Shown piece by piece: positions 62,784-64,000 of a stretch of DNA of 64,000 nt. The notes under the pieces were generated by a model. The model was given only the letters and a program-made list of their open reading frames with translations. It did not search any database and was not told where the DNA came from. Each line of letters begins with the position of its first letter. Within the stretch, counting starts at the first letter, position 1. The stretch spans positions 1,550,001-1,614,000 of the forward strand of contig NZ_LN831034.1 in assembly GCF_002055535.1 (NCBI RefSeq), in the 5' to 3' direction. Source of the DNA: Streptococcus pyogenes. GTDB lineage: Bacteria; Bacillota; Bacilli; Lactobacillales; Streptococcaceae. The position numbers were made by a program, and so were the translations under genes.

Positions 62784-62811
62784 GAGTCTAAAAGAAGCTT
62801 TAGTTCTTTTT

Positions 62812-63660
62812 TTATCTGATATAAAGGTATTTAAACGCTGCTACGGCTACTATCGCCGCTAAGATAGGTGCAACTACAGGAACCCATGCATACCACCATT
62901 TTGAATCACCTTTGGCTTGACCAAGAACTGATTTTGGTAAGAAGTGGTGTAACAAACGAGGCCCAAAATCACGCGCTGGGTTTAGTGCTGGCCCAGTTGG
63001 TCCACCTAATGAAGTAACCAAGACCATAACTAAGAAACCAATACCAATGTGAGCAACCGCCAATGAGCCTGTCACGTATGGTGAAATTTGTGTTGCTGCA
63101 GTTGTTTGGTCGTAGCCTGCTTCAATCAATTTACCAACTAACTCTACCCCAAAGTAGTTTTTAGTCAAAGCCAAAGCACCAAAGAAAAGAACAAATGAAC
63201 CTACAAATTCGTTTAAGAAACCATTGATATAAGAGGCTTTATGACTGTCTTTTTGACCATTATCAAGAGATGAAATCGTTGAGAATGAGCCTAAAACATG
63301 ATTTGGATTTTCAGTTTTCATAAAGTAAGGTTTATAAACCATTACCACTACCAACTGACCAAAGATAGCTCCAAGTAATTGTGCCACAACGTATTGTAAG
63401 ACGTGAGCCCATGGGAACAAGCCTGATACTGCTAGTCCAACTGTGAAAGCAGGATTAATATGGTTTCCAGATACATTACCAAACATCAAAGCTGGCATCA
63501 TAACTCCTAAGCCATAGCCAAAAGCAATCACTAACCAACCTGAGTTATGTCCTTTTGTTCCTTTTAAGTCGACGTTAGCAACAGCTCCATTTCCCAAAAT
63601 AATCAAAAAAGCCGTTGCGATAAATTCTGTGATGTATTTCACAGTCCATGTCATTTCCAT
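62812..63660 (-). CDS. glpF: Aquaglyceroporin / glycerol facilitator
   Basis: This 282-aa member of the MIP family has six spans and two NPA loops: GNHINPAFTVG (about 65) and GPALNPARDFGPR (about 215). The aspartate after the second NPA (NPARD) is the hallmark of glycerol-conducting members rather than strict water channels. The start at 63660 (MEMTWTVKYI) follows GGAGG by about 12 nt; the frame continues upstream to 63759 without a ribosome-binding site. A second ATG two codons on is possible. A short loop with TENPNHVLGSFSTISSL is unusual between spans. It is followed by a terminator. Confidence 0.93.
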   Translation of the reverse strand: MEMTWTVKYITEFIATAFLIILGNGAVANVDLKGTKGHNSGWLVIAFGYGLGVMMPALMFGNVSGNHINPAFTVGLAVSGLFPWAHVLQYVVAQLLGAIFGQLVVVMVYKPYFMKTENPNHVLGSFSTISSLDNGQKDSHKASYINGFLNEFVGSFVLFFGALALTKNYFGVELVGKLIEAGYDQTTAATQISPYVTGSLAVAHIGIGFLVMVLVTSLGGPTGPALNPARDFGPRLLHHFLPKSVLGQAKGDSKWWYAWVPVVAPILAAIVAVAAFKYLYIR

Positions 63661-64000
63661 GTTTTCTGGTTTCCTCCAAATAATAAAATATAACAAATAC
63701 CATTTTAACAGGCTTATTGATGAATGTAAAGGTAATAAAATAATAAATAAAATGATCATTAAGTGTTATTTTCACACAATAATAAAAGCGGTAAAGAAAA
63801 GGACCATAAAAGGCCTTATCTTTATCACTTTATTTCATAGTATTATAACATTTTTTATTAGCTCTCACTATCAACAGATCAATCTTAACATGACAAAGCC
63901 TATATTCTGATGTTAATCCAATTGTCATGTATCTAAACGTGCTTAATCCAATTGTACCTACTAAAAATAAGGCCACATTTTCTCTTTCACGAATGGCTTT
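63661..64000. other. Right-edge intergenic region with a 13-bp direct repeat
   Basis: Upstream of glpF there is AT-rich DNA with no gene I can support. TTAATCCAATTGT occurs at 63913-63925 and again at 63943-63955, a 30-bp period, that is about three helical turns. On the minus strand a frame of about 56 codons runs from the window edge to a stop near 63834, which could be the end of a gene outside the window or chance. Confidence 0.3.

Overview
The window is low-GC Firmicute DNA that I identify as Streptococcus pyogenes (group A Streptococcus, GAS). The identification rests on a set of genes recognised from their encoded proteins: the haem receptors shr and shp with the sia (hts) transporter operon, the IgG endoglycosidase EndoS (995 aa with the GH18 motif DGLDVDVE), an Isp-type immunogenic secreted protein, and a Streptococcus-type housekeeping background (scr sucrose genes, rpsF-ssb-rpsR, mutS2, pfl, cppA). 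I saw no rRNA, tRNA, CRISPR array or prophage.

Layout. 1-778: start of an ABC-2 type ATPase cut by the window edge. 1071-3086: recG. 3087-3460: a hairpin-rich non-coding region. 3461-17166: the ten-gene haem operon, read leftward as shr, shp, siaA, siaB, siaC, siaD, siaE, siaF, siaG, siaH. Shr and Shp are surface haem proteins. SiaABC is a haem ABC importer, SiaDE a CydDC-like ABC pair and SiaFGH an ECF-type transporter. From siaB to siaH nearly every gene overlaps the next, mostly by ATGA. 17655-23341: isp2, alr, acpS, secA. 23420-24724: a complete but inactivated ISAs1-family element (IS1548-like) with an 11-bp target duplication, lying next to the secA promoter. 24791-34739: a sugar cluster (manA, scrK, scrA, with scrB-scrR divergent) into which the virulence gene ndoS is inserted. 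34880-40925: nusB, an Asp23 protein, efp, a dCMP deaminase, pepP and uvrA, all leftward. 41128-42861: corA and a DUF1129 protein, rightward. 42994-44667: rpsF-ssb-rpsR and a small membrane protein. 44835-56881: a DNA-maintenance region (mutY, mutS2, rnhC, recD2, dinB) mixed with trxA, a PAP2 phosphatase, cvpA, zapA, lepB and two regulator or membrane genes. 57090-63660: pfl, a serine hydrolase with cppA, a TSUP permease and glpF.

Regulation seen in sequence. Well-spaced promoters lie before shr, isp2, secA, rpsF, scrA, scrB and cppA. Paired ScrR-like operators lie between scrA and scrB. A near-consensus CodY box follows the corA -10. Rex-like and cre-like sites lie before pfl. There is a terminator-like hairpin between shr and shp and a switchable hairpin in the rpsF leader. 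Several genes (mutY, rnhC, TSUP permease, possibly mutS2) have a -10 box 6-7 nt before the ATG and no Shine-Dalgarno, which suggests leaderless mRNAs. I did not find a wholly new gene system. The most unusual points are these leaderless candidates, a hairpin that appears to bring the uvrA ribosome-binding site close to its start, the structured region upstream of recG, and the insertion-sequence scar at secA.
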